Counted from the first letter of the stretch, positions 18,077 through 27,967 are shown. The stretch: 64,000 nucleotides of DNA from Angomonas ambiguus (GCA_019695575.1 JADNSB010000012.1:124001-188000), one strand, 5' to 3'. Numbers and translations: made by a program. The notes: a model not told the origin generated them from the letters alone.

Positions 18077-20119
18077 ATGTCTTTTAGTGATATTGATCCC
18101 GCTCACAGCGCCATGTTTGGCTACGCCGAAGGGGCAGATCACAAGAGTGTACCCCATACACGTCCCAAGACGTCGTATGGCAACCGAAGAGGGAGTACAG
18201 GGGTGACGCTTCGGAACGGTAGGGTGGTCAAGAACGGACAGCCCTCCCGACTGACCCCTGGTCCCCCAAAAGGCGGTCTCAGCGCGAAGCGACGGCCGTC
18301 GGGTCTCCCTATACAGCAAAGACCTTCCGTTTCTGAAAAGGGAGAGCACTACGAGGTTTTAGAGATGGAGGGGGAGGAGGAGAACGGGGACTACCCTCGC
18401 GATACAAGACGCGGTTCGACCTCCGTGAACCGTTTCTTCGCTCCTCAGCCAGACAGGGCGGAATCCAATACGGCGGAGGAGATGGAAGGCAGCGCCCGGT
18501 ACGACCCATTGGACGTCTTTTCCGGTCCCCGAAGCGAGGAGCCCAGTGCCCTCCACCCTCCCTCCCACCCCGCCCCTAAAACGGCACTGGACTTTAACGC
18601 CATTCTAAAATTGTACGCCATACAAGGGGGGACCGCCGACGGGGTGAGGCTGCTAAAGTGGGCTAGAATTTCTGGAGTCCCTATCGCCCCGAATCATACC
18701 CTTCTCAAGGCGGTGGTAGGATTTATGTCCAACCCGGTCCGCTTTGCCTCTGCCTACCGTCGGGCCTGTATAATGGGAAGACACTGTATGGATAAGCTGG
18801 CAGACCCTAGTGTTATCGGAGCCGCCCTCCGGTCCTGCGACATCTCCTACGCTAGTACCCCTAAACACTCTTTGCCTGCCAACTCCCCCGGAAAGGAGGG
18901 GGGTTTCGAAGACGAGGGCGATGTGGCGGTGGGCGACAGTACCCTGTTGCTTTCCCTTCATAACGGCTTACAATCACTCCGTCAACAACGGGAGTACCAG
19001 CTGTGGTGTAGTTGGCAGATCCAGCACTTTTACGAGCAAGGCGCCTCCTACCTAAAACGGGTCTGGCGGCACGTCCCTAACGGAAACTCCTCCATGACAC
19101 CCGAAGACCTCTGCGGGCAGTACGTCCTCCCATGCCACGAAAAGATCGAGGCCCTTATTGGTCACTACAAACACGAACGGCGGCGAATCTCTTTTTTCGC
19201 CAATCTGTTGCTCAAAGAGTTCAGCCTGAGTGAGGGGGATGTTTCTCCTTTCGGAAAAAAGGTATCTCTTTTTAACGTGGATGAGGAATCCTTTGCGGTA
19301 GACCAGGACGAAAGCATAGACGGCGGCACCGATGACATCAACGCTAGCCGCCGCGCCAGTCGTTTGGCGTCAACACAGCCCCTTCTCGATGTCACCTTTG
19401 ACGTCAACACTGGTAGGCTGCATATTAGTATCTACATCAACGGAGAAGGGGACAATGGGGAGGGGGCGGAGTTTTTTGGATCCTCTGTGGCCTGCTGTTT
19501 AGATAATTTCCGCTGGTTGGTCGTGGAGGGGAAGTGGAGCGGTAAGATTCTCTTTTTTGTACCTCGGTACTCTCCCATCGCTGGCAGTCCTCGTCTGTGC
19601 GGGATCGACTCGCTCATCGTCGGTCAGATCCCATGGAAGAAATTAGTGGTGAAACGCTCTCGCTCCGAGTTTATGGTCTGTGCCCACTGTGGCAATATTG
19701 TCCGAAAGAGTACCAAACGAATGGTCTCTCAACACGCGAATAACGCGACGAATAAAACTCCATTTTGTGTACTGTGTAGAAAAAAGAGGAAGCACGTTAG
19801 TGCCCCAATGAACTACCCCCTCGCCCGGACCGCGTTCCAGGAGGCGGTGTCCTCCCTCCTCGCCCGCTGTGCCGTTGCCACCCCCGCCAGCTCAGACGGC
19901 CCCTCTGTCCAAGAAGTAAAGGAAAAACTATCCGCTGCCTACGGGAATGCGCTACACATTCTTTTGTCAGAGGATCCCAACCAAAAACCTCGTTGGAAGC
20001 CTTGTAAAAAGATCAACTGGGATAGGCTGTGTGGCCGCGGCCGGTCACTTCACGCCGTCCCTCCAAAGCCAAAGATTGACACAGCGGGGCTTTTCAGCAC
20101 CTTGGCTAAAGTCAAGTAG
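18077..20119 (+). CDS. Hypothetical zinc-ribbon protein with a PPR-like helix pair
   Basis: I choose the ATG at 18077 (680 residues) over the in-frame ATG at 17987. The 30 extra residues are encoded by pyrimidine-rich leader sequence, and a run of A directly precedes the later ATG. The first 170 residues are low-complexity and basic. A helical segment starting FNAILKLYAIQGGTADGV (near residue 175) resembles a pentatricopeptide repeat. A candidate zinc ribbon has paired Cys535/Cys538 and Cys564/Cys567 (CAHCG and CVLCR) with a basic stretch between and after. These features would suit nucleic-acid binding, possibly in the mitochondrion, but that is inference; no orthologue is recognised. Confidence 0.7.
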   Translation: MSFSDIDPAHSAMFGYAEGADHKSVPHTRPKTSYGNRRGSTGVTLRNGRVVKNGQPSRLTPGPPKGGLSAKRRPSGLPIQQRPSVSEKGEHYEVLEMEGEEENGDYPRDTRRGSTSVNRFFAPQPDRAESNTAEEMEGSARYDPLDVFSGPRSEEPSALHPPSHPAPKTALDFNAILKLYAIQGGTADGVRLLKWARISGVPIAPNHTLLKAVVGFMSNPVRFASAYRRACIMGRHCMDKLADPSVIGAALRSCDISYASTPKHSLPANSPGKEGGFEDEGDVAVGDSTLLLSLHNGLQSLRQQREYQLWCSWQIQHFYEQGASYLKRVWRHVPNGNSSMTPEDLCGQYVLPCHEKIEALIGHYKHERRRISFFANLLLKEFSLSEGDVSPFGKKVSLFNVDEESFAVDQDESIDGGTDDINASRRASRLASTQPLLDVTFDVNTGRLHISIYINGEGDNGEGAEFFGSSVACCLDNFRWLVVEGKWSGKILFFVPRYSPIAGSPRLCGIDSLIVGQIPWKKLVVKRSRSEFMVCAHCGNIVRKSTKRMVSQHANNATNKTPFCVLCRKKRKHVSAPMNYPLARTAFQEAVSSLLARCAVATPASSDGPSVQEVKEKLSAAYGNALHILLSEDPNQKPRWKPCKKINWDRLCGRGRSLHAVPPKPKIDTAGLFSTLAKVK

Positions 20120-20410
20120 TTTTATATTATGGTATTGGTGGTTACTCTTTTTTTATGATTTCCTAAAATTACTTTGTACAGTTTTGTGTAATTTTTTATT
20201 ATTGTTATTATCATTGTTTTTTTGTAAACCTTAGAAACTAGATGCATCCATTACTTTAGAAGATCAAAACAGATACGGAAAAAAAAGGAATTGAGACTAT
20301 TCAACAAAGTAGTGAACTGTACTTTTGACGTTTTCTTTGCTTCTTCATTGTTATTTCTAACCCTCTACCTTCACTCCCCCTCATCTCTCGTAAGTAAAGA
20401 AAAAAAAAAG

Positions 20411-21919
20411 ATGCGTGGTTCGTACTTATTTCGAAAGCCTATTGTACTCACCGCTAAGGAAGCGGTGTCCGACATCGCGTCGTCTAGTCGACTCGCGGTA
20501 GGTGGGTTTGGGTTTAGCGGGGTACCTCTGGAGCTTCTTGAAGAAGTTCGACAACGAAAAGATCTCCGCCAGCTCACCCTCATCATGTCTAGCATGTCGG
20601 GAGAGGACTGCGGTGTGGGGCCGTTGGCGGCGGAGGGCAAACTAGAAAATGTGGTGACCGCTTACATGGGGGAAAACAAAGTCTTTGCGGATGCCTTTTA
20701 TAGCGGAAAGTTCAGTGTGGAGTTGTGCCCAATGGGGTCGTTGGTTGATCGTTTGAACGCGGGGGGCACTGGAATGAACGCCTTCTACACCCCTACTGGT
20801 TTCGGCACGTTGGTCAGCCAAGGCGGGATTCCTCAACGTTATTCTTCGACCGAAAAGGGGGTCGTCGTGCAGTACTCTGAGCCCCGGGAGACACGTTATG
20901 TGGGAGGAAAGTGGTGCAACTTTGAGACGGCGTTGCAGACGGATGTGGCGCTCATTAAGGCGTGGAAAGCGGACAAGCGAGGGAATTTGATCTTCCGTGG
21001 TACCGCTCGAAACTTTAATTTGGCGGCGGCCAAATCGGCCAAAGTGTGCATTGTACAGGTAGACGAACTGGTGGAGTGCGGGGAGCTGGACCCTAACTTT
21101 ATCCACCTACCAGGAGTGTACGTACACCGCATCGTCCACATTCCCAACTCGATTCAGAAAATTGAGCACCTGGTGCTGCGGGAGGAGAAGGACAGCGCGA
21201 CGGCCGCCGTCGACCACAGTAGCATTAAGAGCCGTATCGCCCGCCGGGCGGCGCTGGAGGTGGAGGATGGCATGGTCCTTAATCTGGGGATAGGAACCCC
21301 TACGCTGGTCACCACCTACATCCCGGAAGGGGTGGAGGTACTCCTGATGGCGGGGAACGGTCTGCTCGGGGTGGGACCTTTTCCAACCAAGGAAGAGGTA
21401 GACCCTGACGTGCTCAACTCTAGCAAGCAGACGGTCACGGTGAACCGTTCCGTAGGGGCCTCCTTTATTGATTGCGTCGAGGCGATGGGCATGACCCGAG
21501 GGGGACATGTGGATATGGCCATGTTGGGGACGATGGAGGTGGCAGAGAACGGCGACCTCGCCAACTGGATGGTGCCTGGGAAGCGGATGAGTGGGATGGG
21601 AGGGGGAATGGAGCTCGTGCAGAGTGGGTGTCAGGTGATGGTGCTCACCCAGCACAACAACACCGACGGATCCCCCAAACTGGTGAAGCGGTGTAAGGCG
21701 CCCTTGACGGGAAAGGGGGTGGTGAGCAAAATTATCACGGAGCTGGCGGTGTTTGAGGTGATAAAGTCCCCTGTCTCCCCAGACTTGAACCAGTTGGTAC
21801 TTTTGGAGCTGGCGAAAGGGGTCAGCTTGGAGGAGGTCCGAGCCCGAACGGAGGCATCCTTCACTGTGTCTCCCGACTTGAAGGAAATGCCATTGGCTGA
21901 GATTCCTGCTGACAAGTGA
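20411..21919 (+). CDS. SCOT/ASCT-type CoA-transferase with catalytic Glu replaced by Gly
   Basis: The protein (502 residues from the ATG at 20411) matches succinyl-CoA:3-oxoacid CoA-transferase along its length. Trypanosome ASCT, in the mitochondrion, moves CoA from acetyl-CoA to succinate while releasing acetate. Shared segments include GGFGFSGVP, FYTPTGFGTLV, VALIKAWKADKRGNLIFRG, ARNFNLAAAKSA, RRAALEVEDGMVLNLGIGTP, RGGHVDMAMLGTMEV, GDLANWMVPGK and the C-terminal PLTGKGVVSKIITELAVFEV. In active SCOT the nucleophile is the Glu of the SENGILGLGP motif. Here the aligned stretch reads AGNGLLGVGP, so residue 315 is Gly (codon GGG at 21353-21355). The N-terminus (MRGSYLFRKP) could be the short presequence typical of kinetoplastids. 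The frame extends 5' to a TTG at 20291, which I reject as a start. Confidence 0.93.
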   Translation: MRGSYLFRKPIVLTAKEAVSDIASSSRLAVGGFGFSGVPLELLEEVRQRKDLRQLTLIMSSMSGEDCGVGPLAAEGKLENVVTAYMGENKVFADAFYSGKFSVELCPMGSLVDRLNAGGTGMNAFYTPTGFGTLVSQGGIPQRYSSTEKGVVVQYSEPRETRYVGGKWCNFETALQTDVALIKAWKADKRGNLIFRGTARNFNLAAAKSAKVCIVQVDELVECGELDPNFIHLPGVYVHRIVHIPNSIQKIEHLVLREEKDSATAAVDHSSIKSRIARRAALEVEDGMVLNLGIGTPTLVTTYIPEGVEVLLMAGNGLLGVGPFPTKEEVDPDVLNSSKQTVTVNRSVGASFIDCVEAMGMTRGGHVDMAMLGTMEVAENGDLANWMVPGKRMSGMGGGMELVQSGCQVMVLTQHNNTDGSPKLVKRCKAPLTGKGVVSKIITELAVFEVIKSPVSPDLNQLVLLELAKGVSLEEVRARTEASFTVSPDLKEMPLAEIPADK

Positions 21920-22251
21920 AAAAAGCAACTCTGAAGGACACAATACATCTCGTGGGGGTTGGTTGCTTTTCGTTGAGGCATTCTTCTGAAAATTAATTTA
22001 TCGCCTAATGTTTTTGTTTTTTTTTCAAAGTAAGGATACTGCAGCTTTGTCACACCATTCTTTGATTGTGATTGTAAAATTGGTAAAGTTTACCGTCCTG
22101 AAAACACACACATACACACACACACACACATCTCTTTTCTTTTCCCTCACTCTTTTCTATTCCTATGGTTTGTATTACTCCTTCTACTGTTGTAAAATAA
22201 TCGGCATCACCATAAAGACTCATTCACAGATAGTTGTAAAATAAAAATAAA
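21920..22251 (+). other. Intergenic region with CA repeat
   Basis: These 332 bases hold a T-tract at about 22007-22025 followed by AG at 22029-22030, a CA repeat at 22103-22130, and a second T/C tract at 22131-22187. Either could feed the acceptor for the 865-residue gene. No RNA gene is seen. Confidence 0.5.
22103..22130. repeat. CA dinucleotide repeat
   Basis: An almost perfect CA repeat with one CATA interruption lies in the spacer before 22252. Confidence 0.9.
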
Positions 22252-24849
22252 ATGGATGAACCACCGTCTGTGAGACCGCACGAGGTTCTCAAGACGGGCT
22301 CCAAAGGTAAAAAAAGCGTTCAATTTTTTCCACTAGAAAAGGAGCCCACTCCACCGCCGGAGAAGGACTACCTCACCTTCGACGCCCTTCAATGGGAGCC
22401 CACCCGCAGGGGAGCGGAGGCGGGGGAGTTTGTTCCCTTTCAGCCGCGGGACGGCCGTTGGCTTTGTGGGAGGGAGGTCCACGTACAGGAGGGGTCATCG
22501 CTGTTAGAGGTGAAGGACAGCGCGCCGTTCTGGAGCGGCGCCTCCCCACGAACGGGGGGAGAGGTCTTTTATTACTGGGATCAAGGCCCCGGCGGGGTCG
22601 GAGGAGGACTTCCACCCTTTCACGCCGCGGTAGGCGGATTGAGCATTCGCACCGCACAACGGTGGAGGGTGCCTCTGGAGGATATTCAACACCACGAGCA
22701 GTTTTGCTTCTCCGTCCCGGTTCTCCTTGCGTTTAACTCTAGTGGGAGTCTGATCACCACCATGAAGGACGAGGCGGGTGATGGGGCGGCGAGTGTGGTT
22801 AGGGATCACGACGGCGGCAAGGACCCAGCCGGACCGCGGTGGATATACCGCCTGTGGGGACCAGTAGGCTTGGTGATCACGCTCCTCGGTGGGGTTCAGA
22901 TCTTTTTGGTGTTCAAGACCAGTGAGGAAGTGGAACGTTTTGGGGATCTGATCTCCCACTATTCCACTTCGCTAAACGATGGGGCGGTACAGACCCCACG
23001 ACCACCTCGCGCGCCAGCTCCCACTGAAAAGGTAGGGAAAGTGACGTGGGCTACGGAGCCGGGTGCCGTCAGCCCCGACCGAACCCCAGTTCCTGCCTTT
23101 GATAAACCAACGGCTCAAAGTGAAGAAGCACCGCTACTACCACCGCCGACGGAGACAGAGACTCTTTCCCTCCAGTCGAATTCAAAGTCACGCTTCCCTC
23201 GACATCGTGAATGGCCCCTCTATCTCAAACCCCATGGCGAGAAGAAAAGTTTTGTTCGGTATTACTTTTACTTGCCCAAGAGGAGAAACCCCCACACTGA
23301 AAACGATGTTCCTTCTTACCTGTACGACTCCCAAAACCACAAAAAGAAGAAAAGGTCTAGTTCCATCCTTCGCAAGACGACGAAGCCTCGGAAGCACAAA
23401 AAAACCCGGGAAGAGTCTCTACTTCTTGCGTCCCCCATGCCGTCAAATGTCATGTTCATCTCCCAGCGCCGCAGAGGGGTGTGGAAGCGACTGGCTCACA
23501 CCTTGTTTGGGAAAGAAACCCTACCGGACGACTACCTCGGTATTGATTTGGTCCACACCACCCTCTCTCTTGAGGAGGAGCACACACATCGTTTTTCCTT
23601 GGAATCCGTCGTCTTTACCACGGAGCCGGAGCGCTTTGCTGAAATGGCGTCGGTGCACCCTTTAGAGGACTACGGCTCCGTGTACGAGGGTCGAACGACA
23701 CTCATTAAGACGAAGCCTTATCTAATCCAAATGGACGTCCTCGCACCCACGTCCTATCAACGGGATTGGTGGGTAGAGGAGTTACAGGCCTTGGGCGCCG
23801 TCATCTCGGACAGTGGACTGGATCCACTCGCGATTGTGGATCACCCGCAGGAGCCTCCTGCGATTGTGAATCGCCCAGAGGAGCGTCCTAGCATTGTCCA
23901 GGGAGCCAGTCCGCCCCCCGCGACCCCGCCGCAGTACTCGGCCCCTGTTTCCCCTCCCCAAGAGGTGCCACGCAGTCCGCCCTCCATCACCATCGTGAAG
24001 CCGGCACTGCCGATCCAGGAAGAGTTTGACAGTTCGACTTCCGAGTCTTTTAGTGATGCTGTGAATGCCGCCGCCCCTGTAAAGGCCACCGAACCGCTTC
24101 CCCCTCCCCCTTCCGCCTCCACCGCATCCCAGACCACCCACACCACCCCGACAAGCGGTTCCCGGCCAGCGTTGGTCACCGTCCCCTACTCCTACACGAG
24201 CGAATCCTCCCCTCCTCAGTCCACCCCATCCCCGCTCCGTCGCACCTCTAGCAACATCTACTCCCAAGATACACAGACAGGCGGGGCAGCGGCTCCTCCT
24301 GATACCGCCCCTCCACCTCACGCCTTGTTCGTGAACGGTCCTTCTGCGGTGTGGAGAAACGAGTCCGCGGTGGTACGGGAAGACAGTGCTGTCCTTCCCG
24401 AAACCTTCCACACCCGCACCGCCTCCCCTTCCTCGTCCTCGACCCAATCCCCGCGACCGTCTCAAAAGAGCGCCCGTGAAATAGCCGTCGAGGCAGTGAT
24501 GGAGTACCGCGCACGACACAGCCTTCAGGAGGATGACACTTCTCAGAGCGACTACAGCAGCAGCGAGGCGTACGACGACCGCAAAATGCCAGACCCGATG
24601 GAACGCGCCCAGGAAACCCAGTCTCTTCCATCGTCTGTTTCCGAGTACCGGCGGGGAAAGGTGTGGGACTCGGTAAACAACGACACCAAGAGGAACCTCA
24701 GCGCCCTGCTCGCTTCCCCGCCAAAAGAGTACGGGGAACCTGCTTCAGCGTCGACCAACGAGCACGGTGGTATCCCACCCCTTTACAATGACGAAGAACT
24801 CCTCAAACTGCGACGGAAAATCTTCGAAAGTACGTTGAGGAACATTTGA
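22252..24849 (+). CDS. Hypothetical protein with two PH-like regions and a Pro/Ser-rich tail
   Basis: No named family fits these 865 residues. Residues about 135-245 have the strand pattern of a PH-like domain, ending in an amphipathic helix EEVERFGDLISHYS after IFLVFKTS. A second region at about 310-530 has similar features, with YYFYLPKRR, RFSLESVVFTTE and YLIQMDVLAPTS ending in the helix YQRDWWVEELQALG; the Trp there is typical of the closing helix of PH domains. The region after residue 530 is rich in Pro, Ser and Thr, with two near-identical short segments (HPQEPPAIVN and RPEERPSIVQ) after LAIVD. A membrane-lipid or docking role is inferred from the PH-like shape only. Confidence 0.65.
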   Translation: MDEPPSVRPHEVLKTGSKGKKSVQFFPLEKEPTPPPEKDYLTFDALQWEPTRRGAEAGEFVPFQPRDGRWLCGREVHVQEGSSLLEVKDSAPFWSGASPRTGGEVFYYWDQGPGGVGGGLPPFHAAVGGLSIRTAQRWRVPLEDIQHHEQFCFSVPVLLAFNSSGSLITTMKDEAGDGAASVVRDHDGGKDPAGPRWIYRLWGPVGLVITLLGGVQIFLVFKTSEEVERFGDLISHYSTSLNDGAVQTPRPPRAPAPTEKVGKVTWATEPGAVSPDRTPVPAFDKPTAQSEEAPLLPPPTETETLSLQSNSKSRFPRHREWPLYLKPHGEKKSFVRYYFYLPKRRNPHTENDVPSYLYDSQNHKKKKRSSSILRKTTKPRKHKKTREESLLLASPMPSNVMFISQRRRGVWKRLAHTLFGKETLPDDYLGIDLVHTTLSLEEEHTHRFSLESVVFTTEPERFAEMASVHPLEDYGSVYEGRTTLIKTKPYLIQMDVLAPTSYQRDWWVEELQALGAVISDSGLDPLAIVDHPQEPPAIVNRPEERPSIVQGASPPPATPPQYSAPVSPPQEVPRSPPSITIVKPALPIQEEFDSSTSESFSDAVNAAAPVKATEPLPPPPSASTASQTTHTTPTSGSRPALVTVPYSYTSESSPPQSTPSPLRRTSSNIYSQDTQTGGAAAPPDTAPPPHALFVNGPSAVWRNESAVVREDSAVLPETFHTRTASPSSSSTQSPRPSQKSAREIAVEAVMEYRARHSLQEDDTSQSDYSSSEAYDDRKMPDPMERAQETQSLPSSVSEYRRGKVWDSVNNDTKRNLSALLASPPKEYGEPASASTNEHGGIPPLYNDEELLKLRRKIFESTLRNI

Positions 24850-25237
24850 TAGAAACCTCCACTTGACCATCCTGTACACTAGAAATAAACTATCGCGATG
24901 ATGAACCTGTTACGCTAAATGATTTTTTTTTTCTCTTTGCACTTCTCCAGTTGAGTTTCTCACGCTTTTTGAAATACACGTTTCCTTTACCCCACTGTTT
25001 TCTTTTAATTTTGACTTTAAAAAAAGGTGACAATTTTTATGACAACCGCTTCTGCATGGTGGTTTAGGAGGGCCTGTTCTACGACCAAGGGTAGCGGGGG
25101 GGGCGGGCCCTGGCGGGGCGCCCGAGCCTCTCCTTGCCAACCGCAACCTTCCTCCCCACCATCACCATTCCCCCCTCCCCCCCCCTTCGCTTTATAGGAA
25201 TCAAGCTTTAGACAACCCCCCCCCCCCCTTTCAACCT
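24850..25237 (+). other. Intergenic region with GC-rich island and C-tracts
   Basis: The first 200 bases are ordinary AT-rich spacer. From about 25055 to 25145 the sequence is strongly GC-rich, including a G-run and the block GGGGCGGGCCCTGGCGGGGC. C-runs follow at 25170-25185 and 25215-25228. Acceptor AGs are at 25196-25197 and 25210-25211. The island has no ORF of note. Confidence 0.6.
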
Positions 25238-26527
25238 ATGCCCAGGTCCTTCGCTTATAGTAGGCCGAAGAAAGACCCGGAGGAGAGCCTGCTAGAGTAC
25301 CTCGTAAAGAAATTTCACTACCTAACCCAAAATGAGTGGGAAAAACATGTTGGCGCCGGTCACCTTTCCGTGAGGAACAAAGGCGCCAAAGCGGCCGAGT
25401 TGGTGAGGGACACAGGCCATGTGCTGAAACAAGGCGACGTTATTACATTTTCGCCCCCCGCTGAGCTGGAGCCTGAAGTAGACACTGAACACATCAAAAA
25501 AATATACGAGGATGCGTTTATTCTCGTGGTCGCGAAAAATGGTTGCCTTCCAGTTTCCGAAGGAGGGAGGTACTGTCTGAATACCCTTGTTTCAGTGCTT
25601 CAAAGAGGCGAACACAAGTTTCATCTAGAAGGAGGTGGTCCCCAAAGTTCGACGGACCCTCATGGACAGGTTAAACGGCAAAAAGTGGAGAATAGCTTTC
25701 CCGAATTGTACAGTGTGCATCGGTTGGATAAAGAGACTTCTGGAATTGTAGTACTTGCTAAAACGAAACAATCTGCAAAGGCACTTTCTGCCTTTTTTAT
25801 GGAAAAGTCTAATCTCGCTGAGCCGCAATTACAAAGTTTACGAAATCTTACGTCATCCGCGAGAGCTACTGAGGATAAAGAAGACCTAGAAAAAACCTAC
25901 ATAGCTGTGCTGATAGGTTCCCCGGAAGAGGGAAAAGTGTTTATCAACAACTCTCGTATTGGCTTACTTAGTGAAAATCCTCAAAACTGTGGTCCGCAAC
26001 ATCAAAAACTCAAAAAGCTGAAGATGTTTTGCTACCCTGCCGAATCTGAGTTCGGAAAGACGGCGTACAGCCGCATTAAAATACTGTCTTCGGATTCGAG
26101 CATTGGCCTCTGTGTAGCCTCGGTGTACATCTACACAGGAAGAAGTCATCAAATCCGTGTCCACTGTGCCGATATCGGATATCCTGTTCTTGGTGATAAA
26201 CTGTATTCAACGCGAGAACCGGGTCAGCAGGGATTTTTAGAAGTTGCGTCAGACGAGGTATACATTGACCGAGCGAAAAGGGAAAGGGGTTATTTTCACA
26301 AGTTTAACTCTTTGTCTGGCGCTAATGTGTCCGAGAAAACTTGGCTACTGCAACGACATCTTCTGCACGCTGCTAAACTCGTTTTTCCACACCCTGAATC
26401 GGGAGAATCACTTCACTTTGAAGAATCCCCTCATACCTGGTTCATGAACGATGTTCGTTGTGATGTCGCTGAGGATCTAACTACACTGTCCCTTTTAATA
26501 GAGCAAGGTTGGAAAGCCGCCAAATAA
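25238..26527 (+). CDS. RluA-family RNA pseudouridine synthase
   Basis: The enzyme isomerises uridine to pseudouridine in RNA (rRNA, tRNA or mitochondrial RNA; the target cannot be read from the sequence). It has 429 residues. An S4-like RNA-binding segment near residues 20-75 (YLVKKFHYLTQNEWEKHV, LKQGDVITF) precedes the catalytic domain. The signature HRLDKETSGIVVLAKT holds the catalytic Asp164. The second motif, GRSHQIRVHCADIGYPVLGD, is intact. An insertion of about 40 residues lies before the signature (residues 125-155) and another near residue 240. From about 25450 on, codon use is AT-richer than in upstream genes. Confidence 0.95.
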   Translation: MPRSFAYSRPKKDPEESLLEYLVKKFHYLTQNEWEKHVGAGHLSVRNKGAKAAELVRDTGHVLKQGDVITFSPPAELEPEVDTEHIKKIYEDAFILVVAKNGCLPVSEGGRYCLNTLVSVLQRGEHKFHLEGGGPQSSTDPHGQVKRQKVENSFPELYSVHRLDKETSGIVVLAKTKQSAKALSAFFMEKSNLAEPQLQSLRNLTSSARATEDKEDLEKTYIAVLIGSPEEGKVFINNSRIGLLSENPQNCGPQHQKLKKLKMFCYPAESEFGKTAYSRIKILSSDSSIGLCVASVYIYTGRSHQIRVHCADIGYPVLGDKLYSTREPGQQGFLEVASDEVYIDRAKRERGYFHKFNSLSGANVSEKTWLLQRHLLHAAKLVFPHPESGESLHFEESPHTWFMNDVRCDVAEDLTTLSLLIEQGWKAAK

Positions 26528-26779
26528 TGAGGGTATATGTTTTACTCCAAGTGCCCCTAGCTTCTCACTTATTTGTTTATAGACATTCTGACTCCGCACC
26601 TGTTCTGAAATTTGTTTGTTCTGTATTTTGTTTGATTGTATTTACTTTTTTTTTTCATCTGTTTTAATGAAGGAGAAAAACAGATCACCTTAACGACCCC
26701 TAACTTATCATGTTTCGTTTTCCCCCGTTTCAGTTTTAGTTTCCTTCATAGTTTCCCTTATTAAAGCTATATAAGCTTC

Positions 26780-27967
26780 ATGTTCACCCAACTGCCAGAA
26801 AATGATTACGACCGGCTGCTCTTCTACACTGAGGTGGTTCTAGTGAACATACCTTCCCTAATCGCTGATTTGGGTTCGGCGAAGTATGCTTTGATGAGCT
26901 TTTCTAGTAAAAAAAGAGATGAAGTAAAGCAAAAGTCAGCTCTTATACAGTCGATCAGCCGGACATTTGCTTCATTGCAAAACGTGAGTAAACTAATGGA
27001 TCAAAAACAGAACGAGTTAAAACAGTGTGAAAGGGAATTAAGCACCGCAGGACCGCCTAAATTTATTTCAGTGGAAGAGGCCCGGAATTCCGGGTCTCTG
27101 GAACACAATGTGATTGTATTGAAGGATAAAGATCTTGCCCGTGTTCGGAGGGCAGAGTCTAGCAATGGTAGCGCAATTGAAGAAATGGAGAAACTAAAGC
27201 GCGACATTGACTCTCTTATTCCAATAGTGGATAGTATAAAGAAAGAAAAAATCGAGGCAGAAAGAGACGCTACAGAAGCGCAGAAAATTCTGAAGGAAAA
27301 GTCCTTATTATTAAAGTCTACACAAGATGAACATCAGCAGCTTGCTCTATGTATAGACGAAAGCCGTGAAAGAAATGAATTGTTTCGGGAGTATAAAGAA
27401 TCGCTGAATGCCCTTATCGATCAGTGTCGCAGTGAGGAGTTGGAGTATATAAACGATTGCGTGGACGCAGCTTACGCCGACCTTCAGCGATTAACGGAGG
27501 AGGCCAATGACCGAAAAGAGAAAAACGAAGTAGAATTAGCGTCGCTTAAAATTGCCTACAAGGAACTCCAAGGCGAATCCGAAGTACTAAAGGATAACAT
27601 AAAGTTTTTGACACAGCATCAAAAGGACCTAGAGCGACTAGCAAAACAGCAACAAGTAGAGGAAAAAAACAAAAACAGTCTTAAGAAACTAATGTGGAAT
27701 ACCCTTACGCTATCCTCCGGTACTGAAAGCGAATCAAAGCAGTTGAAACCGCAATACGAGGCGGAGCTAGTAAATGATCACCTTTTGGTTAGCACGTTGG
27801 CAGCTACTATATACCATCTCGAAAAAGACAGAAACTCTATAGCAAATAACATTAATAAAGTACAGAACGCATACAATAATGACGAACTTAACAACTGTAT
27901 GGAAAAAATAGAGGACATCCTGGACTCTAATATCGTTCTTGATGAAGCTGCAATCAACGACTCCTAG
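26780..27967 (+). CDS. Coiled-coil hypothetical protein
   Basis: The 395 residues are dominated by heptad-rich, highly charged helix from about residue 45 to 300 and again from 335 to 385, so a long coiled coil is very likely. No catalytic motif is present. Cytoskeletal, basal-body or kinetochore roles are common for such proteins in kinetoplastids, but none can be assigned. It lies within the AT-richer block. Confidence 0.7.
   Translation: MFTQLPENDYDRLLFYTEVVLVNIPSLIADLGSAKYALMSFSSKKRDEVKQKSALIQSISRTFASLQNVSKLMDQKQNELKQCERELSTAGPPKFISVEEARNSGSLEHNVIVLKDKDLARVRRAESSNGSAIEEMEKLKRDIDSLIPIVDSIKKEKIEAERDATEAQKILKEKSLLLKSTQDEHQQLALCIDESRERNELFREYKESLNALIDQCRSEELEYINDCVDAAYADLQRLTEEANDRKEKNEVELASLKIAYKELQGESEVLKDNIKFLTQHQKDLERLAKQQQVEEKNKNSLKKLMWNTLTLSSGTESESKQLKPQYEAELVNDHLLVSTLAATIYHLEKDRNSIANNINKVQNAYNNDELNNCMEKIEDILDSNIVLDEAAINDS

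Noticed and set aside
21107-21943. 278-codon antisense frame
   Set aside because: It lies opposite the well-conserved CoA-transferase gene and encodes a His/Gln-rich nonsense product.
25055-25145. Remnant of a retroposon at the GC island
   Set aside because: No poly(A) tail, target-site repeats or kinetoplastid non-LTR 5' signature could be seen.
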